Assembly (NCBI RefSeq): GCF_000833575.1
Contig: NZ_CP010827.1
Coordinates: 1,599,993-1,663,992 of the forward strand
From: Corynebacterium singulare
GTDB lineage: Bacteria; Actinomycetota; Actinomycetes; Mycobacteriales; Mycobacteriaceae
Direction: 5' to 3'
Length of the DNA stretch: 64,000 bases
The translations under genes and the position numbers were made by a program. Every line of letters begins with the position of its first letter. Positions within the stretch are counted from its first letter, which is position 1. The notes under the pieces were generated by a model. The model did no database searches. It had not been told where the DNA came from and worked only from the letters and a program-made list of their open reading frames with translations. Of the stretch, positions 39,859 to 48,374 are shown piece by piece.

Positions 39859-41124
39859 TTAACTGCGGATGAGCGATTCGCCCCAGAAGGTTCCGCCATC
39901 AGTTCCGGCGGGTACATAGTAGACAGCGGAGCCAATATGGGTAATCCACTCATTGAGGCGATCCGCCTCATCAAGGCGAGTCTGAATGGGTTCAAACTGT
40001 TTCGACGGATCCTTCTGATAACAGATGAACACCAAACCTGCGTTGCTCAGCTCACCGCGGGCAGTGGTTTCTGGTGTGGGTGGAAGGTTGTAGTTAAACG
40101 CGCGGCGAAGGAGTTTCTGTTCAGGGTGATCCTTGGGCGGATGTGCACGGGCAACATGTGAGTTGGGGTCGATAGCTTTAAGCCCGAACTCATTGCGCGC
40201 ATCCAAGTCCACAGGGTCGAATTCATCCTGAGCACCAATCGGCGCCCCAGTATCCAACGTGCGGCCGGTAGCCGTTTCGCGCGCGTCGCGGTCCAATTGC
40301 TCCCAAGTATCCAAATTCATATGGATACGGCGCACTACCATGGCGCTTCCCCCGGCAAAGGGCCCCTTCTCAATCCATACTTGTTCGGCGAAGTCCTCAT
40401 CCTCGCGCGGATTCACGGTTCCATCAACTTGGCCGAAAAGGTTGCGCGCGGTGGTGCCCTTAGGGACGGAACCATAGGCGTGACTAAACCCTTGCTGCAC
40501 CCATGCCACCTCGACATAGTCCTTGCCAGCGCGAACCATGTGCCGAAGAACATGGGCTGCCGTGAGCGGATCATCGCTGCAAATCTGCAACACAATGTCC
40601 GTCTGTCCCCATTCGGGGCGAAGATCATCGTGTGCGAAAGAGCGTAGAGGGCGCAGCCACTCAGGCTTCTCAGCACCTAGTACGTTGAACAAACCTTCAC
40701 CCCAGCCACACGTGACGGTGAGGTTAGCTGGAGTCACGGCAAGTTCGGGTTCAAGGCTGCCTAGCGGGTTTTCACCTGTGCACAGACGGCGAGCATCTTC
40801 AGTCCACAGCCTCATGAGTGCTGTTGCACCACGGGCGGAGGTTTCCTTCTTCAATTTAAAACCCACCAGCTCCACGTGAGCTTGAATTGGGGTTTGGATT
40901 CCTGCTTGGTGCTGGCCATCAAAGGCGATGATGTCACCACCCATGGTGTCTTCGACGCCCTCGGGACCCGTACTCCCGGCATCACCGGCCTGTGCTGAAT
41001 CGGGGTTAGCCGCGATGCTGTCAGCGTCGTCTTGAGTACAGCTGGCCAAAGCCATTGCACTCGCGGCCACAGCACCGCCAGCGAGTAATCCGCGCCGGCT
41101 GACAGGTTCCTCGAACCCGCTCAT
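39859..41124 (-). CDS. Tat-exported Dyp-type haem peroxidase (EfeB-like)
   Basis: A 421-residue secreted peroxidase. The N-terminus SRRGLLAGGAVAASAMALAS carries a twin-arginine signal with a lipobox-like ASC. The DyP signature is present as FGQVDGTVNPRED (the GxxDG Asp), and the proximal haem His is likely in NSHVARAHPP. A YKDPSKQF-like stretch (CYQKDPSKQFEPIQ) near the end is typical of EfeB. No efeU or efeO genes flank it; instead PCu(A)C and CopC genes lie upstream on the same strand. Possible roles are peroxide removal or haem iron release. Confidence 0.9.
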   Translation of the reverse strand: MSGFEEPVSRRGLLAGGAVAASAMALASCTQDDADSIAANPDSAQAGDAGSTGPEGVEDTMGGDIIAFDGQHQAGIQTPIQAHVELVGFKLKKETSARGATALMRLWTEDARRLCTGENPLGSLEPELAVTPANLTVTCGWGEGLFNVLGAEKPEWLRPLRSFAHDDLRPEWGQTDIVLQICSDDPLTAAHVLRHMVRAGKDYVEVAWVQQGFSHAYGSVPKGTTARNLFGQVDGTVNPREDEDFAEQVWIEKGPFAGGSAMVVRRIHMNLDTWEQLDRDARETATGRTLDTGAPIGAQDEFDPVDLDARNEFGLKAIDPNSHVARAHPPKDHPEQKLLRRAFNYNLPPTPETTARGELSNAGLVFICYQKDPSKQFEPIQTRLDEADRLNEWITHIGSAVYYVPAGTDGGTFWGESLIRS

Positions 41125-41186
41125 TGTTCACCTTTCTGTATGCGTCTTCTGCCCTATCGGGTTTCTACAGCCACGTGGCGGGCGTG

Positions 41187-41846
41187 TTAAGAGTGGTCAG
41201 CATGGCCAGCGTGCTCTGCATGATCGCCGTCGTCATGATGTTCGCCGTGTTCGCCATGCTCCATGCCCTGCATGTCACCGTAGTTTTCATCACCGGCACC
41301 AATCGAGCGAACGGGGATGTCACCAAGCTCTATTGAGGAACCGTCCTCGAGCTTGAGCGTCATCGTCACGGTTTCACCAGCCATGATTGGTTCGGCTACG
41401 CCCATGAGCATGAAATGGTAGCCACCGGGTTCGAGCTCGACAGACTCGCCGGCGGGGATGTCGAAACCATCGGCCTTTTCCTGCATGACACCGTCAACGA
41501 CCTCATGAATCTGGTACTGCTTCGCCTCGATGGAAGAGGTAAAGCCTTCTACTTTGAGATCCTTGTCCGTGGTGTTGTGCAGCGTGCCGAAGATCGAAGT
41601 CATATCGGCACCTTCCTCCATTGCGCGCACGACGCCATCCTCAAAGGTAATGCTCGCGTCCTCGGAGCCGTCCTTCTGAGCAGCACTAGCATCCGCCGAC
41701 GCCCCAGCGTCTGCATCAGTAGTAATCCCAGCGCCAGGAGTCGCTACGGTGGAATCTTCTTCGCTGTTCGAGCAACCGGACAAGGTCAGGCTAGCGGCGG
41801 CAAGGGCAGCCACGGAAGTACGAATAAAGGTACGGGATGTCAGCAT
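41187..41846 (-). CDS. PCu(A)C-type copper chaperone lipoprotein with His-rich tail
   Basis: A 219-residue exported protein. The signal ends LTLSGCSNS, a lipobox. After an Asp/Ala linker the PCu(A)C domain shows VRAMEEGADMTSIFGTLHN, QYQIHEVV and GYHFMLMG, giving the Met/His copper ligands. The last 30 residues are a metal-binding tail with MEHGEHGEHHDDGDHAEH. It probably passes Cu(I) to, or stores it for, an envelope enzyme. It lies between the CopC-like gene and the DyP gene on the same strand with gaps of 60-70 bases. Confidence 0.9.
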   Translation of the reverse strand: MLTSRTFIRTSVAALAAASLTLSGCSNSEEDSTVATPGAGITTDADAGASADASAAQKDGSEDASITFEDGVVRAMEEGADMTSIFGTLHNTTDKDLKVEGFTSSIEAKQYQIHEVVDGVMQEKADGFDIPAGESVELEPGGYHFMLMGVAEPIMAGETVTMTLKLEDGSSIELGDIPVRSIGAGDENYGDMQGMEHGEHGEHHDDGDHAEHAGHADHS

Positions 41847-41914
41847 GGGACATGCCTTTCTGAAGCGGGGTTTCTGTAAGGAAGAGGGAAAAGTGCTAGC
41901 GCCGAAATTGGCTC

Positions 41915-42517
41915 TTAGGATTCACCATTAGAACGTCGGGTCTTAGCGCCGAAGACGAAAACAACCGCTACCACGACGAGCACTGCACCAAGGCCAACGA
42001 TCCACTTCGCTGGGCCAGACAGCGCGCTGAGCGGCGCGTCGGAGTTTTCTTCTTGATTCTGGCCGTTGCCTACTTCGTCTGCGCCATCGGAGGAACTGCC
42101 TGCATCAGCGGTATCCCCGGCGGAGGTATCACCATCTGAGGCAACGGTGAATTCAACAGATCCCAGCGTAGAGTGACCATCGGAGGACGTAATGCGAAAT
42201 CCCACCTGGTAGTCACCATCGCCGGGTTCAACGTCTTGGGGAACATCTACGGTGAGGTTGCGACCGTCAATGGTAGGTTCGGCGTCGAAAAGCACGGTTC
42301 CCGTGTCTTTCTCGCTGACAGCAAACGTGTTGAAGGTGTCCTTCGGGATGCCGGAAAACTCCAGAGTGATCTCACGTGGAAACTCTTCAAGTGGAGTGTC
42401 ACTCACCACGTTGCCACCAATAACCGAATCGTGAGCCACCGCCATCGGCGCAGAAAGGCCAAGCATGAGGCTTGTGGATCCGGCGGCGAGAGCGGTCATG
42501 ACCTTACGCAGCTGCAT
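41915..42517 (-). CDS. CopC-domain copper-binding protein with C-terminal membrane anchor
   Basis: A 200-residue exported protein. The signal peptide ends MAVA, leaving His as the mature N-terminus (HDSVIGG), the first copper ligand in CopC proteins. The beta-sandwich domain ends SSDGHSTLGSVEFTV with a second His. An acidic Ser/Gly/Asp linker leads to one membrane helix (WIVGLGAVLVVVAVVFVFGA) and a basic end. It is the first gene of the copC, PCu(A)C, DyP series. AAAGGAG lies 11 bases before the ATG. No CopD domain is attached. Confidence 0.9.
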   Translation of the reverse strand: MQLRKVMTALAAGSTSLMLGLSAPMAVAHDSVIGGNVVSDTPLEEFPREITLEFSGIPKDTFNTFAVSEKDTGTVLFDAEPTIDGRNLTVDVPQDVEPGDGDYQVGFRITSSDGHSTLGSVEFTVASDGDTSAGDTADAGSSSDGADEVGNGQNQEENSDAPLSALSGPAKWIVGLGAVLVVVAVVFVFGAKTRRSNGES

Positions 42518-42715
42518 CGTGTGGACAACTCCTTTGCTCGGATGAAACTTTTGATTGATGTTCCCTCATCCTATCGCCGGGAGGGACACGCTAGCCAATC
42601 CTTCCCCGCGCGGAATGCACGAGGTTACTCAGTAGTCGCTGAGACGAGGAAGAAAGTTCCCCGCCGCAGCGAAAGCTATTGAAAAAGGTTTCATCGCGAG
42701 CGTTTACTACACGTT

Positions 42716-44800
42716 TTACCTTCCACGGCCTCGGAGAAGAAATACCAGGAGGATGATGGTGGCAAATAAGAGAATGAGTCCCGCCGCCCCCAAGGCGTAA
42801 AGAAGACCACTCATCATTTTGCCAGACTTGTCATCAGCACCACGGGCTTGGTCCTTCGTCTCTGTCTTGTTTTCGTCCGAAGGGCGTGGCTCTTCAGTCT
42901 TGTCACTGACAGGCTCATACTTCGGCCCCTGGATTGGGTCACCCAGCACCTTGGAGGTGAGGTAATACTTCATGGTGGCACGCTTGTCAGAGGGGTTATC
43001 TTCGCCCTCCCCCGATTCATCTCCCTTACCACTGTCCAAGGTCACCACAATGTAGTAATCACCCTCCAACCAGTTCGCGTTGCCATAGGAGTTCGCCGCA
43101 TTTGAGCTGAAACGGTTGCTAAAAGCAACAGGCTTGGACGCCGAAGCTGACCCTTCGTCCCCCTCCTTGGGCCAGATTAAATTCTCAGGCTCCCCAGCTT
43201 CCTCCCGAACTGGATTGAGGATAGCCACGTCAAGGAATGAGTATTGGAGTGCCTGCTCGTCCGAGACCTCACCAGCTTTGATTGCGGCAGCCAACTGCTG
43301 GCCTTCCTTCATAGGGACCTTGTAGACGTGCGCTTCGCCCTGCACAATGTCGGTTTCGATGGTCTGTCCACTGCGAAGCTCCGCGGCATTGTTAAACCAG
43401 TTTCCGGGAGCCATCTGTTCAGCGCCGTTGGCGTTGGCATGGAGTTCACCGTCCAGCTCGCTGCTGAGACCGCTGACGAGTTCGTCCTTGTTGGATACTG
43501 GGTCAACGCGGTGAAGCAGGATCTCCACGTCAAAGGGCTCATCGACCTTGTATTCACCTGCTCGCATCGCGGTCAAAACCAAGTCGCCCTGGCAATTCTC
43601 GGAACCGATTTCGTAGGTATAAGCGCTAGCGCTAGGCAGGGCATCAGATCCGATACCAGGGAGCGCACTGTCCGAGTCAGCTGTGCACTCATCTGAGCCT
43701 TCGTCACCACCATGCGTGCCCGTCGGCGGTTTTGTGCCATCACCGAAAAACGTCTTCAAGTACAACCTATCCGGTGTTCCTACTGCTCCTTCGAGAGTCT
43801 TGTACATCGTCGCCACATAACGCTCGCCTGGTTTGACGGGGATAGACCATGACTCCGCGTGGAAGTCGGTGCGCGAATCCTTGCCGCCATTCGGCGGGGC
43901 ATCCAACTCAGCCCGGAAGATGAAGTCCTCCCCGGACTCCCACCGCGGCAGCTCCGTAGGCGTTGAGATGTCTTCGCTACCCTCGATCTGTTCCACATTG
44001 GACTCATAAATGTTTGCCGCACGCCCAGCGGCCTTCTTAATCATTGCCGCCAGGGAATCTGCATCATCCGCGTCGAGATACTCGCCGCCTGCGGCATCTG
44101 CGATACAGGAAAGCTCCTTGCGAGCCTCCTCATCGACGTTAAAACCAATGGTGTTGATGACGAGGTCGATGCCCTTTTCATGGAGTTCTTTAGCCACCTC
44201 ACATACTGGCGGCGGCGCGCAGGTGTCGATTCCGTCAGACACCAGCACGATGGTGCCGTGCTGGCCACCCAATTCCTCGGCTGCCTTTTTCAGGGAATCT
44301 CCAATCGGGGTATACCCCTTAGCCTGGAGTGCATCGATGGGACCTGTAAACGAATCCCCTACGTCCTTCTTAGGGCCGCTCACCACGTGAATATCGCGGC
44401 ATCCTTCTTCTTGATTCTCCGGGGCCTCGTCGACCGTTCCGCCGTAGGTAACAAGCCCGAGCGGAATGGTTCCACCCAACTCATGTACAAAATTCTTGGT
44501 CGCGTCTTTTGCTGCATCCAGACGCGTCTGACCACCAGCATCTTGCGCGTTCATGGAACCAGAGGAATCCAACACCAACATTGTTGCACCACTGTTTTCA
44601 TCCACGGGAGCGACTTCCTCAGAGCGCGGGACCGAAGATGTTTCAGAGGCGGAAGAATCCGAATCAGTTACACCAGTGGGGTTCTGTGCGCGGGCAGGAA
44701 CTACGGCTGCCCCTAGTGTCCCCAAGAACACCAGCAGCGTAACAAAGATAAGAGCAAGCCAGCGCTGACCTGGTGCTGATCGTGTGGGCAGAGTTGTCAT
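42716..44800 (-). CDS. Secreted von Willebrand factor type A protein, membrane-anchored
   Basis: A 694-residue exported protein. The signal peptide (QRWLALIFVTLLVFLGTLGA) ends ARA. The VWA domain (residues about 60-240) has an intact MIDAS motif, LVLDSSGSMNAQD, and VLVSDGIDTCAPPP. It is followed by beta-rich extracellular regions and a C-terminal helix (LLYALGAAGLILLFATIILLVFLL) with a basic end. The ATG at 44800 gives the signal peptide; the open frame continues into a tRNA gene, which is not coding. An adhesion or protein-complex scaffold role is typical of VWA domains, but the target is unknown. Confidence 0.85.
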   Translation of the reverse strand: MTTLPTRSAPGQRWLALIFVTLLVFLGTLGAAVVPARAQNPTGVTDSDSSASETSSVPRSEEVAPVDENSGATMLVLDSSGSMNAQDAGGQTRLDAAKDATKNFVHELGGTIPLGLVTYGGTVDEAPENQEEGCRDIHVVSGPKKDVGDSFTGPIDALQAKGYTPIGDSLKKAAEELGGQHGTIVLVSDGIDTCAPPPVCEVAKELHEKGIDLVINTIGFNVDEEARKELSCIADAAGGEYLDADDADSLAAMIKKAAGRAANIYESNVEQIEGSEDISTPTELPRWESGEDFIFRAELDAPPNGGKDSRTDFHAESWSIPVKPGERYVATMYKTLEGAVGTPDRLYLKTFFGDGTKPPTGTHGGDEGSDECTADSDSALPGIGSDALPSASAYTYEIGSENCQGDLVLTAMRAGEYKVDEPFDVEILLHRVDPVSNKDELVSGLSSELDGELHANANGAEQMAPGNWFNNAAELRSGQTIETDIVQGEAHVYKVPMKEGQQLAAAIKAGEVSDEQALQYSFLDVAILNPVREEAGEPENLIWPKEGDEGSASASKPVAFSNRFSSNAANSYGNANWLEGDYYIVVTLDSGKGDESGEGEDNPSDKRATMKYYLTSKVLGDPIQGPKYEPVSDKTEEPRPSDENKTETKDQARGADDKSGKMMSGLLYALGAAGLILLFATIILLVFLLRGRGR

Positions 44801-44925
44801 AGAGAGGTGTCCACTTCCTTGAAATGAGATGGTTGTGATAAACACCATAGACAAAAGACTCAGAAGCGTCCCTCGCTGTGGGGAAGGTTCCCCCGCCACC
44901 CGCCTGCGGCGTGATGAAAAGATTG

Positions 44926-44964
44926 AAGGGCGTCTTACCTTTTGTGGAAAGACGCCCTTTTCGT
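44926..44964 (-). terminator. Terminator of the minus-strand tRNA cluster
   Basis: AAGGGCGTCTT (44926-44936) and AAGACGCCCTT (44949-44959) form an 11-base-pair stem directly after the last tRNA-Gly. On the minus strand the 3' arm is followed by CAATCTTTT. Confidence 0.75.
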
Positions 44965-45039
44965 GGAGCGGATGACGAGACTCGAACTCGCGACCCTCAC
45001 CTTGGCAAGGTGATGCGCTACCAACTGCGCTACATCCGC
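44964..45039 (-). tRNA. tRNA-Gly (GCC), copy 1
   Basis: 76 bases including an encoded CCA. The acceptor stem GCGGATG/CATCCGC is perfect, the anticodon loop is TTGCCAA (GCC), and the T-arm is GCGAG TTCGAGT CTCGT. It reads identical to the two other Gly copies in the cluster. Confidence 0.95.
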
Positions 45040-45083
45040 GTGGCAAGCAGAAGCTTGCCGCGGGCTCCTCTAAGGAAACCCTG

Positions 45084-45155
45084 TGCGCGATACTGGGATT
45101 GAACCAGTGACCTCTTCCGTGTCAGGGAAGCGCTCTCCCGCTGAGCTAAACGCGC
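45084..45155 (-). tRNA. tRNA-Val (GAC), copy 1
   Basis: 72 bases without encoded CCA. The anticodon stem-loop CTTCC CTGACAC GGAAG gives GAC. The acceptor arms GCGCGTT and ATCGCGC pair except for a U-U at the sixth pair. Confidence 0.92.
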
Positions 45156-45189
45156 TCGCAGCACCCTAGAGTGGGCGCCAGCATTTTGA

Positions 45190-45259
45190 GGTGGAAACGG
45201 GAATCGAACCCGTGTGCACGGTTTTGCAGACCGTTGCCTCACCACTCGGCCATTCCACC
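45190..45259 (-). tRNA. tRNA-Cys (GCA)
   Basis: About 70 bases without encoded CCA. Acceptor GGTGGAA/TTCCACC, anticodon loop TCTGCAAAA with GCA, and T-arm CGGG TTCGATT CCCG. It lies between the two Gly-Val units. Confidence 0.93.
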
Positions 45260-45290
45260 GTGGCGATACCGCCTCACACACTACATGTGC

Positions 45291-45366
45291 TGGAGCGGAT
45301 GACGAGACTCGAACTCGCGACCCTCACCTTGGCAAGGTGATGCGCTACCAACTGCGCTACATCCGC
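45291..45366 (-). tRNA. tRNA-Gly (GCC), copy 2
   Basis: Reads the same as copy 1, with encoded CCA. It starts 38 bases upstream of copy 2 of tRNA-Val in genome coordinates. Confidence 0.95.
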
Positions 45367-45404
45367 ATTCGAAACCAGGCCCGGTTTCTAGGACAAAGTC
45401 CTTG

Positions 45405-45476
45405 TGCGCGATACTGGGATTGAACCAGTGACCTCTTCCGTGTCAGGGAAGCGCTCTCCCGCTGAGCTAAACGCGC
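45405..45476 (-). tRNA. tRNA-Val (GAC), copy 2
   Basis: Reads identical to copy 1, including the U-U mismatch in the acceptor stem. The spacer to the neighbouring Gly copy contains a small GAAACC/GGTTTC hairpin, possibly a processing site. Confidence 0.92.
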
Positions 45477-45515
45477 TTATGGTGTTATCAAGGCCTGCCA
45501 CACTAATGGAAGCCT

Positions 45516-45591
45516 TGGAGCGGATGACGAGACTCGAACTCGCGACCCTCACCTTGGCAAGGTGATGCGCTACCAACTGCGCTACATCCGC
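45516..45591 (-). tRNA. tRNA-Gly (GCC), copy 3 (first transcribed)
   Basis: The same 76-base sequence as the other Gly copies, with encoded CCA. It is the promoter-proximal gene of the cluster, which is transcribed in the order Gly, Val, Gly, Cys, Val, Gly. Confidence 0.95.
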
Positions 45592-45631
45592 ATTGCACGT
45601 TCCCGGCTGGTGTGCCGTGGTGCGAGTAGAA

Positions 45632-45660
45632 ACATTATCGTGCGCCGCCGCAGTTTCCAA
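45632..45660 (-). promoter_or_regulatory. Putative promoter of the tRNA cluster
   Basis: On the minus strand TTGGAA (45660-45655) and TAATGT (45637-45632) are separated by 17 bases, about 40 bases before the first tRNA-Gly. The rest of the 306-base gap to the next tRNA (45661-45897) shows no gene I can support. Confidence 0.55.
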
Positions 45661-45897
45661 ATCCGCAGCCCACGGCAACATTTCCGACCCTCCCTTACAG
45701 TCGCAGCTTACATCGATGTGATTGGGGCTGTTGGTGCCCGCTGTTGCCCGTCCCCACGATACTGAGCGCCCCACGATACTGAGACTGCGACGGCCGCACC
45801 GAGCCAGACCGAAACCAAGCTAATCCTCCGAAAGTATGGTTGAGCTGGACGATTAGGCCGTTATCTGACACGCGGTGTAGCTTAAGGGCTGCGCCAA

Positions 45898-45969
45898 GGT
45901 TCTATAGCTCAGTGGGAGAGCGTTCCGTTCACACCGGAAAGGTCGCTGGTTCAATCCCAGCTAGGACCA
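45898..45969 (+). tRNA. tRNA-Val (CAC)
   Basis: 72 bases without encoded CCA. The acceptor GGTTCTA/TAGGACC has one G-U pair. The anticodon stem-loop TTCCG TTCACAC CGGAA gives CAC, and the T-arm is GCTGG TTCAATC CCAGC. It reads GUG codons and is a separate transcription unit on the plus strand. Confidence 0.94.
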
Positions 45970-45975
45970 CAGCTT

Positions 45976-46004
45976 AAACCGCAGCCTAGCTGCGGTTTTC
46001 TCGT
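45976..46004 (+). terminator. Terminator of tRNA-Val (CAC)
   Basis: AAACCGCAG (45976-45984) pairs with CTGCGGTTT (45990-45998), followed by TCTCGTTTT. Confidence 0.8.
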
Positions 46005-46068
46005 TTTCATACCCGCCGAACATGACACCACACAAAAGGTTCCGCCCAAACACGTAGGCTGGGGCATC

Positions 46069-46719
46069 ATGAGTGACACCACATTGATTGACACGCTGCT
46101 TGGCCCCGACAGCGAGGGAGTTCGCCTCATCGCCGTCAGTACACTGCACGGCTCAGCCACTATTGATGGCACGTCCGACCCCATGGGCAACGAGGCCGAT
46201 GGAGAGCTTTTTGCCGCGCTACGCGAGTGGGCAGATGTTGCTGTGGTGGGGTCGGGAACGGTGAAGGCGGAGGGATATGAGGTGGCGACAAGCACGCGCC
46301 TAGCCGTATTGAGCCAGTCACTCGACTTTGCAGGATTCGAAGAGTTCGTCGCCGGCGGCCCCATTATCCTGACCCCCGAGGAGCGCATGACGTCCGCCGA
46401 AGCACAGCAATTAGAAGCTGCCGGCGCGGAGCTCGTGAGCACCGGAACCGGAAGCGTCACCGAAGCCATCGCTGCACTGCGCGAACGCGGCGCAACGCGC
46501 ATCTCCTGCGAGGGCGGGCCATCCATCTACTCCGCGTTCATCGAATCCGGACTACTGGATAAGCTCTACCTGACCATAGATCCACATATCTCGCCATCCG
46601 TGGAGAAGCCCGTTGTGGACGGCACTGCCACCTCCCCGGCACTACGACTGGAGCTGGAGAACGCCACACCCGTCGACAGCACGGTGTTTCTGCGCTACCG
46701 GCGCATATCCACCCCGTAA
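46069..46719 (+). CDS. RibD C-terminal-domain (pyrimidine reductase family) protein
   Basis: A 216-residue NADPH-dependent reductase of the DHFR-like RibD_C family. RLIAVSTLHGSATIDGTSDP binds the cofactor start, ADVAVVGSGTVKAEGY is the central loop, and ATRISCEGGPSIYSAFIESG is the diagnostic GGP motif near the C-terminus. It is the counterpart of Rv2671 by position, before aftC and msrB. TAGGCT (46055-46060) ends eight bases before the ATG and suggests a leaderless transcript. The substrate (riboflavin precursor or dihydrofolate-like) is not decided by sequence. Confidence 0.85.
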   Translation: MSDTTLIDTLLGPDSEGVRLIAVSTLHGSATIDGTSDPMGNEADGELFAALREWADVAVVGSGTVKAEGYEVATSTRLAVLSQSLDFAGFEEFVAGGPIILTPEERMTSAEAQQLEAAGAELVSTGTGSVTEAIAALRERGATRISCEGGPSIYSAFIESGLLDKLYLTIDPHISPSVEKPVVDGTATSPALRLELENATPVDSTVFLRYRRISTP

Positions 46720-46730
46720 ACTCTCATGTC

Positions 46731-47927
46731 GTGACTTCTCTGGCCCCACCTTCCCTGACCACTGCCCGCCTGTGGACAGCCGCCGCGTGGCCGGCCGCCG
46801 TCATACTGGTGCTTCACCGAGTCTTCGTGCTCGCGTTTACCGGCACGGTGACGGATGATTTCGGCACGGTTTACCGCGCTATTCGCCGCTTCTGGGAGGG
46901 CATTCCTGTGTATGAACAGGACTACTCCTCCGTGGAGCCGCTGTATCTCTACAACCCTGGAGCAACGCTCCTCCTCTCCCCCATGGGGGCAGTGTCCGAG
47001 GAACACGCGCGCTACGCCTTCATCCTCGCCAACGCAGCAGCCATCATCGCAGCCTTAGCGCTCCTGACGCGCTACGTGGGGCGCAGTCTGCGCGGGCCCG
47101 TATGGCCGGTCAGCATCGCAGCGGCCTTCGCCACAGAATCTGTTGCCAACACCCTTGTTTTCACTAACATCAACGGCCTGTTATTACTCGCCATGGCCGC
47201 GTTCCTCGTGCTGCTAGATCGGCACAGCTGGGCCGCAGGTCTCTGCATCGGGCTGGCCATCCTTGTTAAGCCCCAATTCGCACCCCTACTTTTCCTCGCG
47301 CTCGTTCACAAGCGCTGGTGGGTACTGGGCCTCGGCATAACCGTTCCTGTAGTTACCAACCTGATTGCTTGGCCACTTGTTCCCGGCACGGAAGGCTTCC
47401 GCGCGCACCTTCTCCCTTACCTAGCCACCACCCGCGACTACGCGAACGCGTCTTGGCCGGGAGTACGAGCTTACTTTGATCTGCCAGGTACGCTTTATTA
47501 CCCCATCTGGCTGTTCTTCGCCCTGCTCTGCGCTGCAGCCATCCTTGGGCTTCTACGCTGGCGAGACTCCGAGCCCGAATTCTGGGCACTGAGCACCACC
47601 GGAATCATCATGGTCGGTATTTTCTTTCTCTCCTCCTTGGGCCAGCAGTACTATTCCATGTGGCTCTTCCCCATGATGTTCACGGTGCTGCTAACGCGTT
47701 CGGTATTTCACTCGTGGGGTGCATGGCTAGCAGCAATTTTATTCTTGGGGCCGTTCGAGTGGACGTCGTCAAGCATGCCCACCGCAGCACAGTGGATGAG
47801 CGTCTTCATCGCCACTATCGGCTGGGGATTGCTCATTATTGTCACCGCGTCGTCCGTCGCCGGCTGGTGGACAGCAGAGCGCAGTACTGGCCCGCGGCCT
47901 AGAGCGGACGATAAAATCCGAGCATGA
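46731..47927 (+). CDS. aftC: Alpha-(1->3) arabinofuranosyltransferase AftC-like (GT87)
   Basis: A 398-residue polytopic GT-C enzyme that adds branching arabinofuranose from decaprenyl-phosphoarabinose to arabinogalactan and lipoarabinomannan. It has the acidic first loop TGTVTDDFGTVYRAI, VYEQDYSSVEPLYLYNPGAT, ILVKPQFAPLLF and LSSLGQQYYSMWLFP. Its place between the ribD-like gene and msrB matches Rv2673 (aftC). The GTG at 46731 is preceded by TAAACT ending eight bases upstream, so it may also have its own leaderless promoter. Its stop overlaps the msrB start in ATGA. Confidence 0.8.
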   Translation: MTSLAPPSLTTARLWTAAAWPAAVILVLHRVFVLAFTGTVTDDFGTVYRAIRRFWEGIPVYEQDYSSVEPLYLYNPGATLLLSPMGAVSEEHARYAFILANAAAIIAALALLTRYVGRSLRGPVWPVSIAAAFATESVANTLVFTNINGLLLLAMAAFLVLLDRHSWAAGLCIGLAILVKPQFAPLLFLALVHKRWWVLGLGITVPVVTNLIAWPLVPGTEGFRAHLLPYLATTRDYANASWPGVRAYFDLPGTLYYPIWLFFALLCAAAILGLLRWRDSEPEFWALSTTGIIMVGIFFLSSLGQQYYSMWLFPMMFTVLLTRSVFHSWGAWLAAILFLGPFEWTSSSMPTAAQWMSVFIATIGWGLLIIVTASSVAGWWTAERSTGPRPRADDKIRA

Positions 47928-48337
47928 CCAATTTTAAGCTCATTGCAGATACCGAATGGCGCAAGCGGCTTTCACCCGAAGAGTATTACGTCCTGCGCGA
48001 AGCCGGCACCGAACCGCCACACGTTGGCGAATACACCAACACCACCACCGAGGGCGTGTACTCCTGCAAAGCGTGCGGCGCAGAACTTTTCCGCTCGACC
48101 GAAAAATTCGAGTCGCACTGCGGCTGGCCGTCGTTCTTCTCCCCGCTTGCCGGCGACACAGTCATTGAGCGCGAGGACAACTCACTCGGTATGCGCCGTA
48201 TCGAGGTGCTCTGCGCGAATTGCGAGTCACACTTGGGCCATGTCTTTGAAGGCGAGGGGTACGATACTCCGACCGATCTTCGCTACTGCATCAACTCGAT
48301 CTGCCTCGACCTTGAAGAAAAGCCGGTGGAAGACTAA
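47924..48337 (+). CDS. msrB: Peptide-methionine (R)-S-oxide reductase MsrB
   Basis: A 137-residue repair enzyme. Zinc Cys pairs are in YSCKACGAELF and VLCANCESHLGHVF. The catalytic Cys is in RYCINSICLDL, and CGWPSFFSPL is the substrate pocket. It is translationally coupled to aftC by ATGA. A hairpin at its 3' end separates it from convergent chdC. Confidence 0.95.
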   Translation: MTNFKLIADTEWRKRLSPEEYYVLREAGTEPPHVGEYTNTTTEGVYSCKACGAELFRSTEKFESHCGWPSFFSPLAGDTVIEREDNSLGMRRIEVLCANCESHLGHVFEGEGYDTPTDLRYCINSICLDLEEKPVED

Positions 48338-48352
48338 ACCTCCCACCGGCTT
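48320..48352. terminator. Possible bidirectional terminator between msrB and chdC
   Basis: AAGCCGGTGG (48320-48329) pairs with CCACCGGCTT (48343-48352). It spans the msrB stop and lies 22 bases from the chdC stop. A/T flanks are short on both sides. Confidence 0.6.
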
Positions 48353-48374
48353 CGCACGGTAGCCTTCGCGCACC

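Noticed and set aside
44801..45046. N-terminal extension of the VWA protein frame into a tRNA
   Set aside because: The frame reads through tRNA-Gly and the tRNA terminator; a signal peptide begins at the ATG at 44800.
45370..45391. GAAACC/GGTTTC hairpin between tRNA-Gly and tRNA-Val as a terminator
   Set aside because: The stem has six pairs, no T run follows, and it lies inside the cluster; a processing site is more likely.
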